Shown: positions 26,921 to 35,731, counted from the stretch's first letter. The stretch: 64,000 nt of DNA from Fusibacter sp963666805 (GCA_963666805.2 CAXXWR010000006.1:1189489-1253488); one strand, 5' to 3'. Made by a program: numbers and translations. Notes: generated by a model from the sequence alone, not told the origin.

Positions 26921-27322
26921 ATGGCTATGACTACAGATCCAATTGCTGATTTATTGACACGTGTTAGAAATGCAAATACTGTAAAACACACATCAGTAGA
27001 TGTACCAGCATCTAATATGAAAAAACAAATCGTTGGGATTTTATTAGAAGAAGGATATATTAAAAGTTTTGATGTAATTGACGATGGTAAACAAGGAATC
27101 ATCAGAATAGAATTAAAGTACGGACAGGGCAAAGAGCGTGTTATCACTGGTCTTAAGAGAATTTCTAAACCAGGACTTAGAGTATACGCTAAAAAAACTG
27201 ATGTACCTAAAGTACTTGGTGGTTTAGGAGTAGCAATTATTTCTACTTCAAACGGTATTATCACTGACAGAGAAGCGAGAAAGCTTGGTGTTGGTGGAGA
27301 AGTAATTTGTTACGTATGGTAA
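26921..27322 (+). CDS. rpsH: 30S ribosomal protein S8
   Basis: S8 is a central-domain primary binder and in many bacteria the repressor of the spc cluster. The product has 133 residues, MAMTTDPIADLLTRVRNAN at the start, and the C-terminal GLGVAIISTSNGIITDREARKLGVGGEVICYVW block. Autoregulation is known in E. coli and not shown here. Confidence 0.98.
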   Translation: MAMTTDPIADLLTRVRNANTVKHTSVDVPASNMKKQIVGILLEEGYIKSFDVIDDGKQGIIRIELKYGQGKERVITGLKRISKPGLRVYAKKTDVPKVLGGLGVAIISTSNGIITDREARKLGVGGEVICYVW

Positions 27323-27347
27323 TAAAGATTAACTAGGAGGTGTGACA

Positions 27348-27890
27348 ATGTCGAGAGTAGGTAAGTTGCCTATTACAATGCCTCAAGGAGTAACTGTAGC
27401 TGTTTCAGAAGAAAATTTAGTAACAGTTAAAGGTCCTCTAGGAGAATTGTCAGAGCAAATAGACAAAGACATTAAAATTGAAATTGATGGTGAAACTTTA
27501 AAAGTAGTAAGACCATCTGACAATAAAAGACACAGAGCGTTACATGGATTATCAAGAGCACTTATCAACAACATGGTAATTGGTGTAACTAAAGGATTTG
27601 AAAGAAAATTACAAATTGTAGGTGTAGGTTACAGAGCAACTAAAAAAGGTAAAAACCTAGATTTACAATTAGGTCATTCTCATCCAGTTGTTATGGAAGA
27701 TCCAGAAGGAATAACAACAGAAGTGCCAACTCAAACTGAAATTATCGTTAAAGGTATCAACAAACAACAAGTTGGTAACTATGCGTCTAAAATCAGAGGA
27801 TGGAGACCACCAGAACCTTATAAAGGTAAGGGTGTTCGCTATGCTGATGAACATGTAAGACGTAAAGAAGGTAAAACAGGTAAAAAATAA
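27348..27890 (+). CDS. rplF: 50S ribosomal protein L6
   Basis: L6 lies near the factor-binding site. The ATG at 27348 gives MSRVGKLPITMPQGV and 180 residues; the GTG at 27342 falls inside the AGGAGGTGTGA site. Conserved are the LHGLSRALINNMVIGVTKGFE segment and the C-terminal GINKQQVGNYASKIRGWRPPEPYKGKGVRY. Confidence 0.97.
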   Translation: MSRVGKLPITMPQGVTVAVSEENLVTVKGPLGELSEQIDKDIKIEIDGETLKVVRPSDNKRHRALHGLSRALINNMVIGVTKGFERKLQIVGVGYRATKKGKNLDLQLGHSHPVVMEDPEGITTEVPTQTEIIVKGINKQQVGNYASKIRGWRPPEPYKGKGVRYADEHVRRKEGKTGKK

Positions 27891-27912
27891 TAAGAAGGGA
27901 GTGGCATAACAC

Positions 27913-28272
27913 ATGGCAAGTAAAAATGTAAATAGAAAAGCGCGTCACATGAGAGTTCGTAAAAAAATCTCTGGAACTGCTGAAAAGCCAAGACTAAACG
28001 TATTTAGATCAAACGCTAACATCTATGCACAAATTATTGATGATGTAGCTGGTAATACTTTAGTTGCTGCTTCTAGCCTTGAAAGCGCTGTTAAAGATAA
28101 TGCATCTTCAACAGGTAATAAAGATGCTGCTAAATTAGTGGGTGAATTACTCGCTAAAAAAGCACTCGAAAAAGGAATTGAAGACGTAGTATTTGATAGA
28201 GGTGGATACATCTATCACGGCAGAGTAAAAGAGCTTGCTGAAGGCGCTAGATCTGCTGGCTTAAAATTCTAA
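27913..28272 (+). CDS. rplR: 50S ribosomal protein L18
   Basis: L18 brings 5S rRNA to the 50S subunit. The product has 119 residues: KARHMRVRKKISGTAEKPRLNVFRSNANIYAQIIDD and the C-terminal VFDRGGYIYHGRVKELAEGARSAGLKF are family hallmarks. The ribosome site is a modest GGGAGTG. Confidence 0.98.
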   Translation: MASKNVNRKARHMRVRKKISGTAEKPRLNVFRSNANIYAQIIDDVAGNTLVAASSLESAVKDNASSTGNKDAAKLVGELLAKKALEKGIEDVVFDRGGYIYHGRVKELAEGARSAGLKF

Positions 28273-28287
28273 ATAGGAGGTATAAAG

Positions 28288-28794
28288 ATGAGTCGTCAAT
28301 TGATTGATGCTAGTAAGTTAGACCTCAAAGAACAGGTTATTAATATAAATCGTGTTACGAAGGTTGTTAAAGGTGGTAGAAACTTTAGATTCAGTGCTCT
28401 TGTAGTTGTTGGAGATGAAAATGGCCACGTTGGTATAGGAACTGGTAAAGCGAAAGAAGTACCAGAAGCTATTACTAAAGCAGTAGAAAATGCTAAAAAA
28501 CATTTAGTAGAAGTTCCAAGAGTAGGAACAACAATTCCTCATAACATTGATGGTCATTACGGCGGTGGTGCAGTTAGACTTATGACAGCTGCACAAGGTA
28601 CTGGTGTAATCGCAGGTGGTCCTGTTCGTGCGGTATTAGAACTTGCAGGAATAAAAGACGTTAGAGCAAAATCATTAGGAAGTAACAACCCTAGAAATAT
28701 GGTTAATGCAACTTTAGAAGGTCTTACAAATCTTAAAACTGCTGAATCAGTAGCAAAATTAAGAGGTAAGACAGTAGAAGAAATATTAGGTTAG
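28288..28794 (+). CDS. rpsE: 30S ribosomal protein S5
   Basis: S5 is a decoding-fidelity protein. The product has 168 residues with the dsRNA-binding-like N-domain (VININRVTKVVKGGRNFRFSALVVVGD) and the C-domain with GGPVRAVLELAGIKDVRAKSLGSNNPRNMV. Its stop TAG overlaps the rpmD ribosome site. Confidence 0.98.
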   Translation: MSRQLIDASKLDLKEQVININRVTKVVKGGRNFRFSALVVVGDENGHVGIGTGKAKEVPEAITKAVENAKKHLVEVPRVGTTIPHNIDGHYGGGAVRLMTAAQGTGVIAGGPVRAVLELAGIKDVRAKSLGSNNPRNMVNATLEGLTNLKTAESVAKLRGKTVEEILG

Positions 28795-28806
28795 GGGGTA
28801 CGAACC

Positions 28807-28983
28807 TTGGCTACAATAAAAGTTAAGTTAGTAAAAAGTACAATTGGTGTATTACCAAAACACAAAAAAACGGTTGAAGCTTTAGGCCTTAGAAAAATAG
28901 GTCAAGTGGTAGAAAAACAAGATAATCCTCAAATGAGAGGTATGGTTAATCAAGTTAGTCACTTAGTTAAAATCGTAGAGTAA
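28807..28983 (+). CDS. rpmD: 50S ribosomal protein L30
   Basis: A 58-residue protein of standard L30 length, starting at TTG 28807 eight bases after GGGGG (28794-28798). It reads ATIKVKLVKSTIGVLPKH, then TVEALGLRKIGQVVEKQDNPQMRGMV, a clear family match. It lies between rpsE and rplO as expected in the spc cluster. Confidence 0.96.
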   Translation: MATIKVKLVKSTIGVLPKHKKTVEALGLRKIGQVVEKQDNPQMRGMVNQVSHLVKIVE

Positions 28984-29003
28984 TCATATAAGGAGGTGTG
29001 ACC

Positions 29004-29444
29004 ATGAGACTTCATGATTTAAGACCAGCAGAAGGTTCTACTAAATCAAGAAAAAGAGTTGGTAGAGGTACTGGTTCTGGACTAGGAACAACTGCTGGAC
29101 GCGGTATGAATGGTCAAAATTCACGTTCGGGTGGCGGGGTAAGACCTGGCTTTGAAGGTGGACAAATGCCATTGTTTAGAAGAATCCCAAAAAGAGGATT
29201 CAACAATAAATTTAAAAAAGAATGGACTATCATCAATGTTGAAACATTAAACTGCTTTGAAGATGGTACAGAAATTACGCCAGAATTATTATTAGAAACA
29301 GGCGTAGTAAATAAAATCAATTACGGGTTAAAAGTATTAGGCGATGGAGAATTGAATAAAAAGCTTGTAATTAAAGCGAATAAATTCACTCAGTCAGCGA
29401 TAACTAAAATTGAAGCTGCTGGAGGAAAGGCAGAGGTGATTTAA
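29004..29444 (+). CDS. rplO: 50S ribosomal protein L15
   Basis: L15 is a late-assembly 50S protein. The ATG at 29004 gives MRLHDLRPAEGSTKSRKRVGRGTGSG and 146 residues; the upstream GTG at 28998 is in the ribosome site. The glycine/arginine-rich N-terminal arm and GFEGGQMPLFRRIPKRGF are diagnostic. The stop directly abuts the secY start. Confidence 0.97.
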   Translation: MRLHDLRPAEGSTKSRKRVGRGTGSGLGTTAGRGMNGQNSRSGGGVRPGFEGGQMPLFRRIPKRGFNNKFKKEWTIINVETLNCFEDGTEITPELLLETGVVNKINYGLKVLGDGELNKKLVIKANKFTQSAITKIEAAGGKAEVI

Positions 29445-30710
29445 TTGTTTTCTACACTTAGAAACGCTTGGAAAATTCCAGATCTGAGAAAAAAAATCCT
29501 GTATACAATTTTAATGATTGCCATTTTCAGATTAGGATCTGCAGTACCTGTACCTGGAATTGATAGCAAGGCTCTTGCTGATGCTTTTTCAAATTCAGAA
29601 GATGGCTTTTTAGGTCTTTTCAACTTAATGAGTGGTGGTAACTTTAAGACATTTACCATCTTTGCATTGGGGATTAGCCCTTATATTACAGCCTCAATCA
29701 TCTTAAACCTTTTACAAATCGCTTTTCCTGCTCTTGAAGCATTAGCAAGAGAAGGCGAAGAAGGCAGAAAGAAAATTGTAAGATACACTAGATATTTGAC
29801 AGTTGGTTTAGCACTTATCCAAGGAATCGGATTTAGTTTAGGTTATTTCCAAAGATTTTTTATAAATCCTGGTACTTGGTCTGTATTCTTGGCGGTGCTT
29901 GTATTAACTGCCGGAACAGCGTTTTTAATGTACTTGGGTGAAAAAATCACTGAAAACGGTATTGGTAATGGTATGTCACTCTTTATTTTTGCAGGTATTA
30001 TCGCAAGAATTCCTGCTTCAGCATTTAGAACATTGACTAATATTAGAATCGGACAAGTAAGTGTTTTGCAATTCGCAATCTTCTTAATTGTTGCAGTTGT
30101 AATCATCATGGGCGTTATTTTTATCCAACAAGGACAAAGAAAAATCCCAGTTCAATACGCAAAACGTATGGTTGGTAGAAAGATGTATGGGGGGCAAACA
30201 ACTCATATACCTCTTAAAGTTAACCAAGCAGGTGTAATCCCGGTTATCTTTGCTATTTCGATATTGATCTTCCCAATGACAATCGCAGCATTTGTTCCCA
30301 ATAGTGGATATGCAGAGTTCATTAACAAATGGTTTGTATCAACATCAATTCTTTATAATGTATTCTATGCATTGATGATTTTCGGATTCACTTATTTCTA
30401 CACAAACATTACTTTTAATCCAATTGAAGTAGCTGATAGACTTAAAACGAATGGCGGATTTATTCCAGGTATTCGTCCAGGTCGCCCAACAGCAGAATAT
30501 TTAAGTAGATCACTTAATAAAATTACAGTTGTAGGTGCTTTATTCTTAGTTGTTATTGCAATCTTACCGAATGTAATGGGTGCAGTTACTAAGACAAACT
30601 TTGCTTTTGGTGGTACTTCGTTACTCATCATGGTATCCGTATCGCTAGAAACAATGAAACAAATTGAGTCTCAAATGTTAATGAGACACTATGAAGGTTT
30701 CTTAAGCTAG
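29445..30710 (+). CDS. secY: Preprotein translocase channel subunit SecY
   Basis: SecY forms the protein-conducting channel with SecE. The 421-residue product is an integral membrane protein with about ten hydrophobic helices and the motifs VPGIDSKAL (plug region) and MVGRKMYGGQTTHIPLKVNQAGVIPVIFA. The start is TTG 29445, immediately after the rplO stop, with GAGGTGAT as ribosome site. Such an arrangement suggests coupling of translation to rplO. Confidence 0.97.
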   Translation: MFSTLRNAWKIPDLRKKILYTILMIAIFRLGSAVPVPGIDSKALADAFSNSEDGFLGLFNLMSGGNFKTFTIFALGISPYITASIILNLLQIAFPALEALAREGEEGRKKIVRYTRYLTVGLALIQGIGFSLGYFQRFFINPGTWSVFLAVLVLTAGTAFLMYLGEKITENGIGNGMSLFIFAGIIARIPASAFRTLTNIRIGQVSVLQFAIFLIVAVVIIMGVIFIQQGQRKIPVQYAKRMVGRKMYGGQTTHIPLKVNQAGVIPVIFAISILIFPMTIAAFVPNSGYAEFINKWFVSTSILYNVFYALMIFGFTYFYTNITFNPIEVADRLKTNGGFIPGIRPGRPTAEYLSRSLNKITVVGALFLVVIAILPNVMGAVTKTNFAFGGTSLLIMVSVSLETMKQIESQMLMRHYEGFLS

Positions 30711-30722
30711 GAGGCGGACAAA

Positions 30723-31367
30723 TTGAGATTAATTTTACTCGGTCCTCCAGGGGCTGGAAAAGGTACTCAAGCTGAGTACATTACTAATGAATACAAAATT
30801 CCACATATTTCAACAGGTGATATTTTTAGAAAAAATATTAAAGAAGGTACAGAACTTGGAACACGTGCTAAAGCGTACATGGACAAAGGCGAACTTGTAC
30901 CGGATTCACTTGTTGTAGAAATTGTTGAAGATAGACTCAAAGAAGATGACTGTAAAAATGGATTTTTACTAGATGGTTTTCCAAGAACAGAAGTTCAAGC
31001 TGAAGAGCTCGACAAAGTCCTAAAAGGGATGGCAGTTGATCTTGATGCAGTAGTGAATATCATCGTTGATCCAGAAGCCCTTGTTTCAAGAGCTGTCGGT
31101 CGTCGAATTTGTAAATCATGTGGCGCAACATACCACGTTGTAAACAACCCAACAAAAGTTGATGGCGTTTGCGATAAATGTGGTGGAGAGCTTTATCAAA
31201 GAAGTGATGACGTTGAAGAAACTGTAAAAAACAGAATCAATGTCTACCTCAATGAAACAGCTCCTCTTATCAATTACTATACTTCAAAAGGAAAACTTGT
31301 TGACATTGATGGACAACAAGATATCAAAAAAGTATTTGAAGATATTGTGAAAGCATTGAGAGGCTAA
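30723..31367 (+). CDS. adk: Adenylate kinase (zinc-lid form)
   Basis: Adenylate kinase interconverts AMP, ADP and ATP. The product has 214 residues starting at TTG 30723 (MRLILLGPPG). The P-loop GPPGAGKGT is at 7-15, the AMP-binding DGFPRT in the middle, and the lid carries cysteines 130, 133, 150 and 153, the four-cysteine zinc form common in Gram-positives. It lies between secY and map, the usual place. Confidence 0.97.
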   Translation: MRLILLGPPGAGKGTQAEYITNEYKIPHISTGDIFRKNIKEGTELGTRAKAYMDKGELVPDSLVVEIVEDRLKEDDCKNGFLLDGFPRTEVQAEELDKVLKGMAVDLDAVVNIIVDPEALVSRAVGRRICKSCGATYHVVNNPTKVDGVCDKCGGELYQRSDDVEETVKNRINVYLNETAPLINYYTSKGKLVDIDGQQDIKKVFEDIVKALRG

Positions 31368-31369
31368 AC

Positions 31370-32119
31370 ATGATTGTGATTAAATCCAAACATGAAATTG
31401 AACTAATGCAAGAATCAGGACGTATTGTTGCATTGGTTCATGAAAAACTTAGAGAAGCAATTAAACCTGGCATTACAACAGGTGAACTTGATCAATTGGC
31501 TGAAGCGATAATTGAGGCTGAAGGTGGAATCCCTTCCTTTAAAGGATATAATGGTTTCCCTGCTTCCATTTGTGCATCTATCAACAATCAAGTGATTCAT
31601 GGTATTCCTGGAAATGTTAAACTCAAAGAGGGTGACATTATCAGCATCGATATCGGTGTATATAAAAATGGATTCCATGGTGATGCTGCAAGAACCCATC
31701 CTGTTGGCAAGGTGAGTGAAGAAGCTTTAAAACTCATTAAGGTCACACGAGAAAGCTTTTTTGAAGGCTTAAAGTTTTGTAAAGAAGGGTATAGACTTTA
31801 TGATATATCCCATGCAGTACAAACTTATGCGGAAGCATTTGATTATGGCGTTGTAAGAGACTATGTTGGACATGGTGTAGGAAGAGAACTTCACGAAGAA
31901 CCGGCAGTACCTAATTATGGTAACGCTGGTCGTGGACCTCGTCTTAGAGCAGGCATGGTTATTGCAATTGAACCTATGATCAACGCTGGTGACTATCGAG
32001 TAAAGACATTATCAGATGGTTGGACAGTAGAAACTATTGACGGAAAAAATTCTGCACATTATGAGCATACTGTACTCATTACTGAAGATGAACCAATACT
32101 CTTAACGAGTTTAAAATAA
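31370..32119 (+). CDS. map: Methionine aminopeptidase, type I
   Basis: It removes N-terminal methionine from new proteins. The 249-residue product has the pita-bread fold ligands in order: DIGVYKNGFHGDAART (two Asp), GHGVGRELHEEP (His) and the C-terminal Glu pair (AIEPM and the HYEHTVLI region). It starts two bases after the adk stop and has no strong ribosome site of its own, so coupling to adk is likely. Confidence 0.96.
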   Translation: MIVIKSKHEIELMQESGRIVALVHEKLREAIKPGITTGELDQLAEAIIEAEGGIPSFKGYNGFPASICASINNQVIHGIPGNVKLKEGDIISIDIGVYKNGFHGDAARTHPVGKVSEEALKLIKVTRESFFEGLKFCKEGYRLYDISHAVQTYAEAFDYGVVRDYVGHGVGRELHEEPAVPNYGNAGRGPRLRAGMVIAIEPMINAGDYRVKTLSDGWTVETIDGKNSAHYEHTVLITEDEPILLTSLK

Positions 32120-32132
32120 GCGAGGTGACGTG

Positions 32133-32417
32133 ATGTTATTATCATCTGCGGAGCTAGAAATCGGTCAAATTGTCAAATCAAAATCTGGACGTGACAAAGA
32201 CAGACTATTTGTCGTTATTGAAATGATAGATGAACAATATGTATCAATCGTCGATGGTGATTTAAGAAAACTTGAAAAACCAAAGCGTAAAAAGGTAAAA
32301 CATCTTAAAGTGCTTGACTTCATCAGTGATGAAATTGCTGAAAAAGTGAAAAACGAAAAGAAACTTACCAATGCAATTGTTCGAAAAGAAATTGATAAAG
32401 TCGGTCTAGTAGATTAA
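32133..32417 (+). CDS. KOW-domain RNA-binding protein (L14e-like)
   Basis: A 94-residue protein with the L14e/KOW-type start LEIGQIVKSKSGRDKDRLFVVIEMIDEQYVSIVDGDLRKLEKPKRKKVKHLKVL. Clostridia often carry such a gene between map and infA; its role is thought to be ribosomal or RNA-binding but is not established. GTG 32130 precedes the chosen ATG 32133; CGAGGTGA is the ribosome site. Confidence 0.85.
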   Translation: MLLSSAELEIGQIVKSKSGRDKDRLFVVIEMIDEQYVSIVDGDLRKLEKPKRKKVKHLKVLDFISDEIAEKVKNEKKLTNAIVRKEIDKVGLVD

Positions 32418-32435
32418 AAGGAGGATGAAGGACTT

Positions 32436-32657
32436 ATGGCAAAAAGTGATTCAATTGAAGTTGAAGGAACGGTTGTTGAGGCATTGCCAAATGCAATGTT
32501 TAAAGTTAAACTTGAAAATGACCATATTGTATTAGCACATATCTCAGGTAAACTTAGAATGAATTTCATTCGTATTTTACCTGGTGATAAAGTAACCCTT
32601 GAGTTATCACCATACGATCTCACTAGAGGACGTATCGTATGGCGTGGAAAGTCGTAA
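32436..32657 (+). CDS. infA: Translation initiation factor IF-1
   Basis: IF-1 blocks the A site during initiation. The 73-residue product is a single OB fold reading MAKSDSIEVEGTVVEALPNAMFKVKLENDHIVLAHISGKLRMNFIRILPGDKVTLELSPYDLTRGRIVWR, a full-length family match. AAAGGAGG lies upstream and rpmJ follows 13 bp later. Confidence 0.98.
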   Translation: MAKSDSIEVEGTVVEALPNAMFKVKLENDHIVLAHISGKLRMNFIRILPGDKVTLELSPYDLTRGRIVWRGKS

Positions 32658-32670
32658 GGAGGTATAACAG

Positions 32671-32784
32671 ATGAAAGTTAGACCATCAGTGAAGCCTATG
32701 TGTGAAAAATGCAAAATCATCAAAAGAAAAGGTAAAGTAATGGTGATTTGCGAAAATCCTAAACATAAGCAAACACAAGGTTAA
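32671..32784 (+). CDS. rpmJ: 50S ribosomal protein L36 (zinc form)
   Basis: A 37-residue L36, MKVRPSVKPMCEKCKIIKRKGKV at the start and CENPKHKQTQG at the end. The C-x2-C-...-C-x4-H zinc ligands are present. GTAAGGAGG precedes the ATG. It ends the spc part of the cluster before a 98-bp gap. Confidence 0.97.
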   Translation: MKVRPSVKPMCEKCKIIKRKGKVMVICENPKHKQTQG

Positions 32785-32796
32785 TAACCCAGTAGA

Positions 32797-32840
32797 CAAA
32801 TATAAAGCGCGGCTGAGATTCTTTATATTTGAAATATAAA
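32797..32840 (+). promoter_or_regulatory. Two mutually exclusive hairpins before rpsM
   Basis: CAAATATAAAG (32797-32807) pairs perfectly with CTTTATATTTG (32821-32831). The right arm can instead pair onward: TTTATATT (32822-32829) with AATATAAA (32833-32840). Neither has a T-run. The pair could act as a switch near the rpsM start or as an RNA-processing site. Confidence 0.4.
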
Positions 32841-32882
32841 TATGACACATCATAATCAGTACACATTAGGAGGTGTGATTCA

Positions 32883-33251
32883 ATGGCAAGAATTGCAGGT
32901 GTTGACTTGCCTAGAGAAAAGCGAGCTGTTATTGGCTTGACTTATATCTATGGAATAGGAAAAGCGTCTTCACAAGAACTATTAGCTAAAGCTGGTGTTA
33001 GTGAAGAAACTAGAATTAAAGATCTTACAGAAGATGAAGTAAGTAAATTAAGAGCACTTATCGAAGACAATTACCTTGTAGAAGGTGATTTACGTCGAGA
33101 TATTGCAATGAACATCAAAAGACTAAAAGAAATCGGTTGTTACCGTGGTATTAGACATAGAAAAGGACTTCCAGTTCGTGGACAAAAATCGAAAACAAAT
33201 GCAAGAACTCGTAAAGGTCCTAAGAAAATTGTAAGTCGTAAGAAAAAATAG
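32883..33251 (+). CDS. rpsM: 30S ribosomal protein S13
   Basis: S13 contacts the P-site tRNA and the 50S head bridge. The product has 122 residues: MARIAGVDLPREKRAVIGLTYIYGIG, then GCYRGIRHRKGLPVRGQKSKTNARTRKGP and a basic tail. AGGAGGTG precedes the ATG. It opens the alpha cluster. Confidence 0.98.
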   Translation: MARIAGVDLPREKRAVIGLTYIYGIGKASSQELLAKAGVSEETRIKDLTEDEVSKLRALIEDNYLVEGDLRRDIAMNIKRLKEIGCYRGIRHRKGLPVRGQKSKTNARTRKGPKKIVSRKKK

Positions 33252-33271
33252 GTAACAAAGGAGGGTGACAA

Positions 33272-33670
33272 ATGGCTGCTGTTAAAAAAGCACGTAAAAC
33301 ACGTAGAAAACGTGAACGTAAAAATGTAGAACGCGGACAAGCACATATCCAAGCTACATTTAACAATACAATCGTAACATTAACTGACAATGATGGTAAT
33401 GCACTTGCATGGTCAAGTTCAGGATCATTAGGTTTTAAAGGCTCAAAAAAATCTACTCCTTATGCTGCCCAATTGTGCGCAGAAGCTGCTGCTAAAGGTG
33501 CTATGGAACATGGTTTAAAATCTGTAGCAGTTTTTGTTAAAGGACCTGGTTCAGGACGTGAAGCTGCAATCAGAGCATTACAAGCTTCAGGACTTGAAAT
33601 TACATCAATTGCTGATGTAACACCAATTCCTCACAATGGTTGTAGACCACCAAAACGTAGAAGAGTATAG
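33272..33670 (+). CDS. rpsK: 30S ribosomal protein S11
   Basis: S11 lines the platform near the mRNA exit. The 132-residue product has HIQATFNNTIVTLTD, the GSLGFKGSKKSTPYAAQ segment, GPGSGREAAIRAL and PHNGCRPPKRRRV at the C-terminus. Confidence 0.98.
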   Translation: MAAVKKARKTRRKRERKNVERGQAHIQATFNNTIVTLTDNDGNALAWSSSGSLGFKGSKKSTPYAAQLCAEAAAKGAMEHGLKSVAVFVKGPGSGREAAIRALQASGLEITSIADVTPIPHNGCRPPKRRRV

Positions 33671-33694
33671 TTTAAGTATTAGGAGGTGTTTTAA

Positions 33695-34315
33695 GTGGCA
33701 AGATATACAGGACCATCTTGTAGAGTTTGTCGTCGCGAGGGACAAAAATTGTTCTTAAAAGGTGATAGATGCTATAGTGATAAATGTGCGTTAAACAGAA
33801 GACAATCTGCTCCTGGACAACATGGCGCTAGAAGAGGTAAACTTTCTGGTTATGGAACGCAATTAAGAGAAAAACAAAAAGTTAAAAGATATTACGGCCT
33901 TTTAGAAGGACAGTTCTACCAAACTTATGAAAGAGCTGAAAAAATGCAAGGCATTGCCGGTGAAAATCTTTTACAATTATTAGAATTAAGATTAGACAAT
34001 ATTGTCTACAGACTTGGATTTGCAAATTCTAGAAAAGAAGCTAGACAATTTGTAACTCATGGACATTTCATGTTAAATGGCCACAAAGCTGATATTCCAT
34101 CAATGACTTTAAATGTAGGCGATGTTATTTCGCTTAAAGATAAAAGTAAATCTTCAGCAAAATTCAAATCAATTCAAGAAACTGCAAAAACAGTTCCTGC
34201 TTGGTTAGAAGCTGATGCTGAAAAAATGGAAGGGAAAATTACAGCGTTACCTGTAAGAGATGATATTGATTTACCAATCGAAGAGCATCTAATTGTCGAA
34301 CTTTATTCTAAATAG
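33695..34315 (+). CDS. rpsD: 30S ribosomal protein S4 (zinc-binding form)
   Basis: S4 nucleates 30S assembly and in several bacteria represses its own operon. The 206-residue product starts at GTG 33695, MARYTGPSCRVCRREGQKLFLKGDRCYSDKC, with the four-cysteine zinc knuckle. The S4 RNA-binding domain (RLDNIVYRLGFANSRKEARQFVTHGH) follows. In Firmicutes rpsD is often elsewhere, but in Clostridia it commonly stays in the alpha cluster as here. Confidence 0.97.
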   Translation: MARYTGPSCRVCRREGQKLFLKGDRCYSDKCALNRRQSAPGQHGARRGKLSGYGTQLREKQKVKRYYGLLEGQFYQTYERAEKMQGIAGENLLQLLELRLDNIVYRLGFANSRKEARQFVTHGHFMLNGHKADIPSMTLNVGDVISLKDKSKSSAKFKSIQETAKTVPAWLEADAEKMEGKITALPVRDDIDLPIEEHLIVELYSK

Positions 34316-34387
34316 GGTTGGTTAAAAAATATTATTACCCTCATTGTTTGTATAGGTTAATTTTTAAGAGAAGGAGGGTCTTAAGTA

Positions 34388-35338
34388 GTGATAGAAATTG
34401 AAAAACCAACGATTGAATGTGTAGAACTAAGTGACGGTGGTAAATACGGTAAATTCGTTGTTGAACCACTTGAAAGAGGATACGCAACTACACTTGGCAA
34501 TAGTTTAAGAAGAATTTTACTCTCTTCTTTACCAGGGACTGCTGTAAGATGGATTAAAATTGAAAATGTTTTACACGAATTTTCAACAGTTCCAGGTGTT
34601 AAAGAAGATGTCATTGAAATCATCTTAAACCTTAAAAATTTAGCTGCCAAAATTCATTCTGATGAAGATGTGAAAATTTTAAGAATTGAAGCAACGGAAG
34701 CAGGCGAAATCACAGCAGGTGATATTATTGCTGATATGGATGTAGAAATCCTTAATACAGACCTTCACATTTGTACACTTGATGACAATTCAAGATTATA
34801 TATGGAAATAGCACTGGGACAAGGCCGTGGTTATGTAACAGCTGAGAATAATAAAGAAGTAGGTTTACCTATAGGCATTATTCCTGTTGATTCTATTTAT
34901 ACGCCTGTTCGCAAATGTAACTTCAGTGTCGACAAAACACGAGTTGGTAAAGTCGCTGATTATGACAAGCTAACTCTTGAAGTATGGACTGATGGTACAA
35001 TTAAACCTGATGAAGCAACATCACTTGGTGCTAAAATCATGTCTGAACATCTTAATTTGTTTATTGATATGACTGAAAGTATCAATGGTGTAGAAATCAT
35101 GGTTGAAAAAGAAGAAGATATTAAAGAAAAAGTTCTAGAAATGACAATTGAAGAGCTAGATTTATCAGTTAGATCATATAACTGTTTAAAAAGAGCTGGT
35201 ATCAATACAGTTGAAGAACTCACTAATAGAAGCGAAGACGATATGATGAAAGTCCGTAATCTTGGTAAAAAATCACTCGAAGAAGTTAAACAAAAACTTG
35301 AAGAGTTAGAATTAGGACTAAGAACAGAGGACGAGTAA
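34388..35338 (+). CDS. rpoA: RNA polymerase alpha subunit
   Basis: Alpha dimers scaffold RNA polymerase and the C-terminal domain contacts UP elements and activators. The product has 316 residues from GTG 34388 after AAGGAGGG. The N-domain shows VEPLERGYATTLGNSLRRILLSSLPG, and the C-domain LDLSVRSYNCLKRAGINTVEELTNRSEDDMMKVRNLGKKSLEEVKQKL. rplQ follows after 16 bp. Confidence 0.98.
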   Translation: MIEIEKPTIECVELSDGGKYGKFVVEPLERGYATTLGNSLRRILLSSLPGTAVRWIKIENVLHEFSTVPGVKEDVIEIILNLKNLAAKIHSDEDVKILRIEATEAGEITAGDIIADMDVEILNTDLHICTLDDNSRLYMEIALGQGRGYVTAENNKEVGLPIGIIPVDSIYTPVRKCNFSVDKTRVGKVADYDKLTLEVWTDGTIKPDEATSLGAKIMSEHLNLFIDMTESINGVEIMVEKEEDIKEKVLEMTIEELDLSVRSYNCLKRAGINTVEELTNRSEDDMMKVRNLGKKSLEEVKQKLEELELGLRTEDE

Positions 35339-35354
35339 ATAAGGAGGGAAGACG

Positions 35355-35696
35355 ATGGCAGGTTACCGTAAGCTGGGACGTCCAACATCGCATAGAAACT
35401 TGATGCTTAGAAATCAAGTGACTTCATTACTAAAAAATGGACGTATTGAAACGACAGTTACGAGAGCGAAAGAAACTAAAAAACTTGCAGAAAAAATGAT
35501 TACTCTTGCTAAAAGAGGGGATTTACATGCAAGACGACAAGTTTTAGCTTTTGTAACAGAAGACGCTGTTGTTGCAAAATTGTTTGATGAGATCGCTCCT
35601 AACTACAAAGAACGTAATGGTGGTTATACAAGAATTATTCAAACAGGCCCACGTAGAGGCGATGCAGCACCTATGTGTAAACTCGAATTAATATAA
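35355..35696 (+). CDS. rplQ: 50S ribosomal protein L17
   Basis: L17 lies at the tunnel exit. The 113-residue product starts MAGYRKLGRPTSHRNLMLRNQ and ends GYTRIIQTGPRRGDAAPMCKLELI, both family hallmarks. It is the last gene of the alpha cluster, followed by a strong terminator. Confidence 0.98.
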   Translation: MAGYRKLGRPTSHRNLMLRNQVTSLLKNGRIETTVTRAKETKKLAEKMITLAKRGDLHARRQVLAFVTEDAVVAKLFDEIAPNYKERNGGYTRIIQTGPRRGDAAPMCKLELI

Positions 35697-35701
35697 TGAA
35701 G

Positions 35702-35731
35702 AAGGCTTTAGTAATGACTAAAGCCTTTTTT
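35702..35731 (+). terminator. Terminator of the alpha cluster
   Basis: AAGGCTTTAGT (35702-35712) pairs perfectly with ACTAAAGCCTT (35717-35727), with a 4-nt loop and a following T-run. Confidence 0.92.

Noticed and set aside
15940..32875. Shared 15-mer AATCAGTACACATTA upstream of rpsG and rpsM
   Set aside because: One exact 15-base match is expected by chance in an AT-rich window of this size, and the flanks do not agree.
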